Below, in pieces: positions 39,318 to 40,115 of a stretch of 40,115 bases of DNA; within the stretch, counting starts at the first letter, position 1, and each line of letters begins with the position of its first letter. The stretch comes from Chloroflexota bacterium (GTDB lineage Bacteria; Chloroflexota; Dormibacteria; Dormibacterales; Dormibacteraceae). Where the stretch lies: NCBI GenBank assembly GCA_005880795.1, contig VBGP01000025.1, positions 1 through 40,115 of the forward strand, read 5' to 3'. Both the position numbers and the translations under genes were made by a program. A model generated the notes under the pieces. It was not told the origin of the DNA. It was given only the letters and a program-made list of their open reading frames with translations, and made no database searches.

Positions 39318-40115
39318 GACTCGGAGAAGTTCAAGTAGCCAATGAACTCCGGAGTCGACGCGGTGGCCTCCAGACGGGCGAAGTGCTTGGCCGCGTATTC
39401 CAGGAAGGCGAAGTCCAGCTCCGAGATGCCGCTCTGCAGCACGCCCCACATCGCCTCGCGGAAATCGGACATGAACCGCATCAACCGCAGCGCCGCGAGA
39501 TCTGGTTCACGCGCCTCGCCGAAGTACGCGGCGAGCAGCCTCCGGTCGTCATCGACGTCGAATTCATGGTTCACGGAGAAGTTGGCCAGGTCGAAGAACC
39601 GGTCCCCCATCCCCGAGTACTCCCAGTCCACGATCCTGATCTCGCCGTCGTCGATGAAGTTGGCATTCAGCAGGTCGTTGTGGCATGGAACCGGCATTTG
39701 CGGGCCGCGCGCACGTCGAATCCGCTCCGACACCTCGTGCGCTTCTTCGAACTCGGATGGAATCGCGACGCCGTGCTCGGCGGCCTTGTCCCGGTAGTCC
39801 TCGACCACGGCGTGCGCGTCGAAGCGGCCGGGTATGGCGGGCGAGTCGTGAAACCGGCGCAGAGCCGTGGCGATCCGCGCCAGCGTGCCGGGCGTGCGCA
39901 TCTCCTCGGGCGAGATGGGCCTTCCGTCGATGAAGCGGGCGACCAACCACCCTTCGGAGCGCACAAACTCGACGACCTCTGGACCGACGCCGACTTCGTA
40001 GGCGCGACTCCCGGCCGCGTATTCCGCGGCCCGGTCGATGCCGAGCAGCTCTGTCCTCGCGCCGCCCATGCGAAGCACGAAAACGCCGCCCTCCACCTCG
40101 ACTTTGAAGTTCTTG
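39305..40115 (-). CDS. Choline-kinase-like (APH/LicA) phosphotransferase, 5' end outside window
   Basis: About 269 codons are visible. The frame is open to the right edge with K-N-F-K-V-E-V-E-G-G, which matches the glycine-rich nucleotide loop that follows 'T-N' in choline kinase/LicA-type proteins, so the true start lies outside. The Brenner motif C-H-N-D-L-L-N-A-N carries the catalytic Asp and metal Asn, and I-V-D-W-E-Y-S-G provides the second metal Asp. The family transfers phosphate from ATP to choline, ethanolamine or thiamine-like alcohols. The protein ends in Ser-Pro residues encoded by repeat copy 2. It converges with the methylglycine oxidoreductase gene, which is consistent with choline-related metabolism. 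Confidence 0.87.
   Translation of the reverse strand, partial: KNFKVEVEGGVFVLRMGGARTELLGIDRAAEYAAGSRAYEVGVGPEVVEFVRSEGWLVARFIDGRPISPEEMRTPGTLARIATALRRFHDSPAIPGRFDAHAVVEDYRDKAAEHGVAIPSEFEEAHEVSERIRRARGPQMPVPCHNDLLNANFIDDGEIRIVDWEYSGMGDRFFDLANFSVNHEFDVDDDRRLLAAYFGEAREPDLAALRLMRFMSDFREAMWGVLQSGISELDFAFLEYAAKHFARLEATASTPEFIGYLNFSESPSP

Overview
The window is GC-rich DNA with frequent GTG and TTG starts and GC-rich third positions. It encodes a covalent-flavin methylglycine oxidoreductase, a class III cyclase, a LacI-type repressor and one giant repeat protein. This suggests a free-living, probably soil, high-GC bacterium such as a Chloroflexota, Dormibacterota or actinobacterial lineage. No rRNA or marker gene is present to settle that, so the placement is inference.

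Region 1 (1-22706, minus strand) is a single uninterrupted reading frame that runs off the left edge: at least 7,568 codons with the C-terminus missing. It begins with a GTG behind a GGAGGA ribosome binding site and encodes a giant Sec-type exported or anchored protein. In order it has a membrane-spanning leader, an unrecognised domain, a fibronectin III/Ig-like array split by a threonine-rich stalk, a first RTX-like block, a helical segment, tandem ~95-residue beta repeats starting N-E-V-Q, an Asp-box (BNR) beta-propeller-like domain, more repeats with EF-hand-like calcium loops, and RTX nonapeptides toward the C-terminus. It looks like a calcium-stiffened surface or adhesion protein and is the standout feature of the window.

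Region 2 (22707-24955) holds a 491-bp divergent control region and a LacI-family repressor gene whose start codon overlaps a LacI-type operator. A lytic transglycosylase gene converges on it and shares the stop palindrome CTAG. A tRNA-Ala(GGC) gene lies just upstream of the transglycosylase.

Region 3 (25046-30188) is ordinary housekeeping and accessory metabolism. A plus-strand trio (dienelactone hydrolase-like, NAD(P)-binding NmrA/SDR-like, small membrane protein) faces a minus-strand trio (adenylate cyclase with a DNA-binding-like segment, EamA/DMT transporter, SRPBCC protein).

Region 4 (30333-40115) carries acetyl-CoA synthetase, a penicillin-acylase-family Ntn hydrolase with an overlapping small membrane protein, an APC amino-acid permease, an 805-residue FAD oxidoreductase-GcvT fusion of the dimethylglycine/sarcosine dehydrogenase type, and a choline-kinase-like phosphotransferase cut by the right edge. 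The oxidoreductase gene is bracketed by two hairpin repeats with an identical 17-nt tail. One copy appears to supply its ribosome binding site, and the other supplies the stop codon and last residues of the phosphotransferase. The permease, oxidoreductase and phosphotransferase together suggest uptake and use of methylated glycines or choline-derived compounds.
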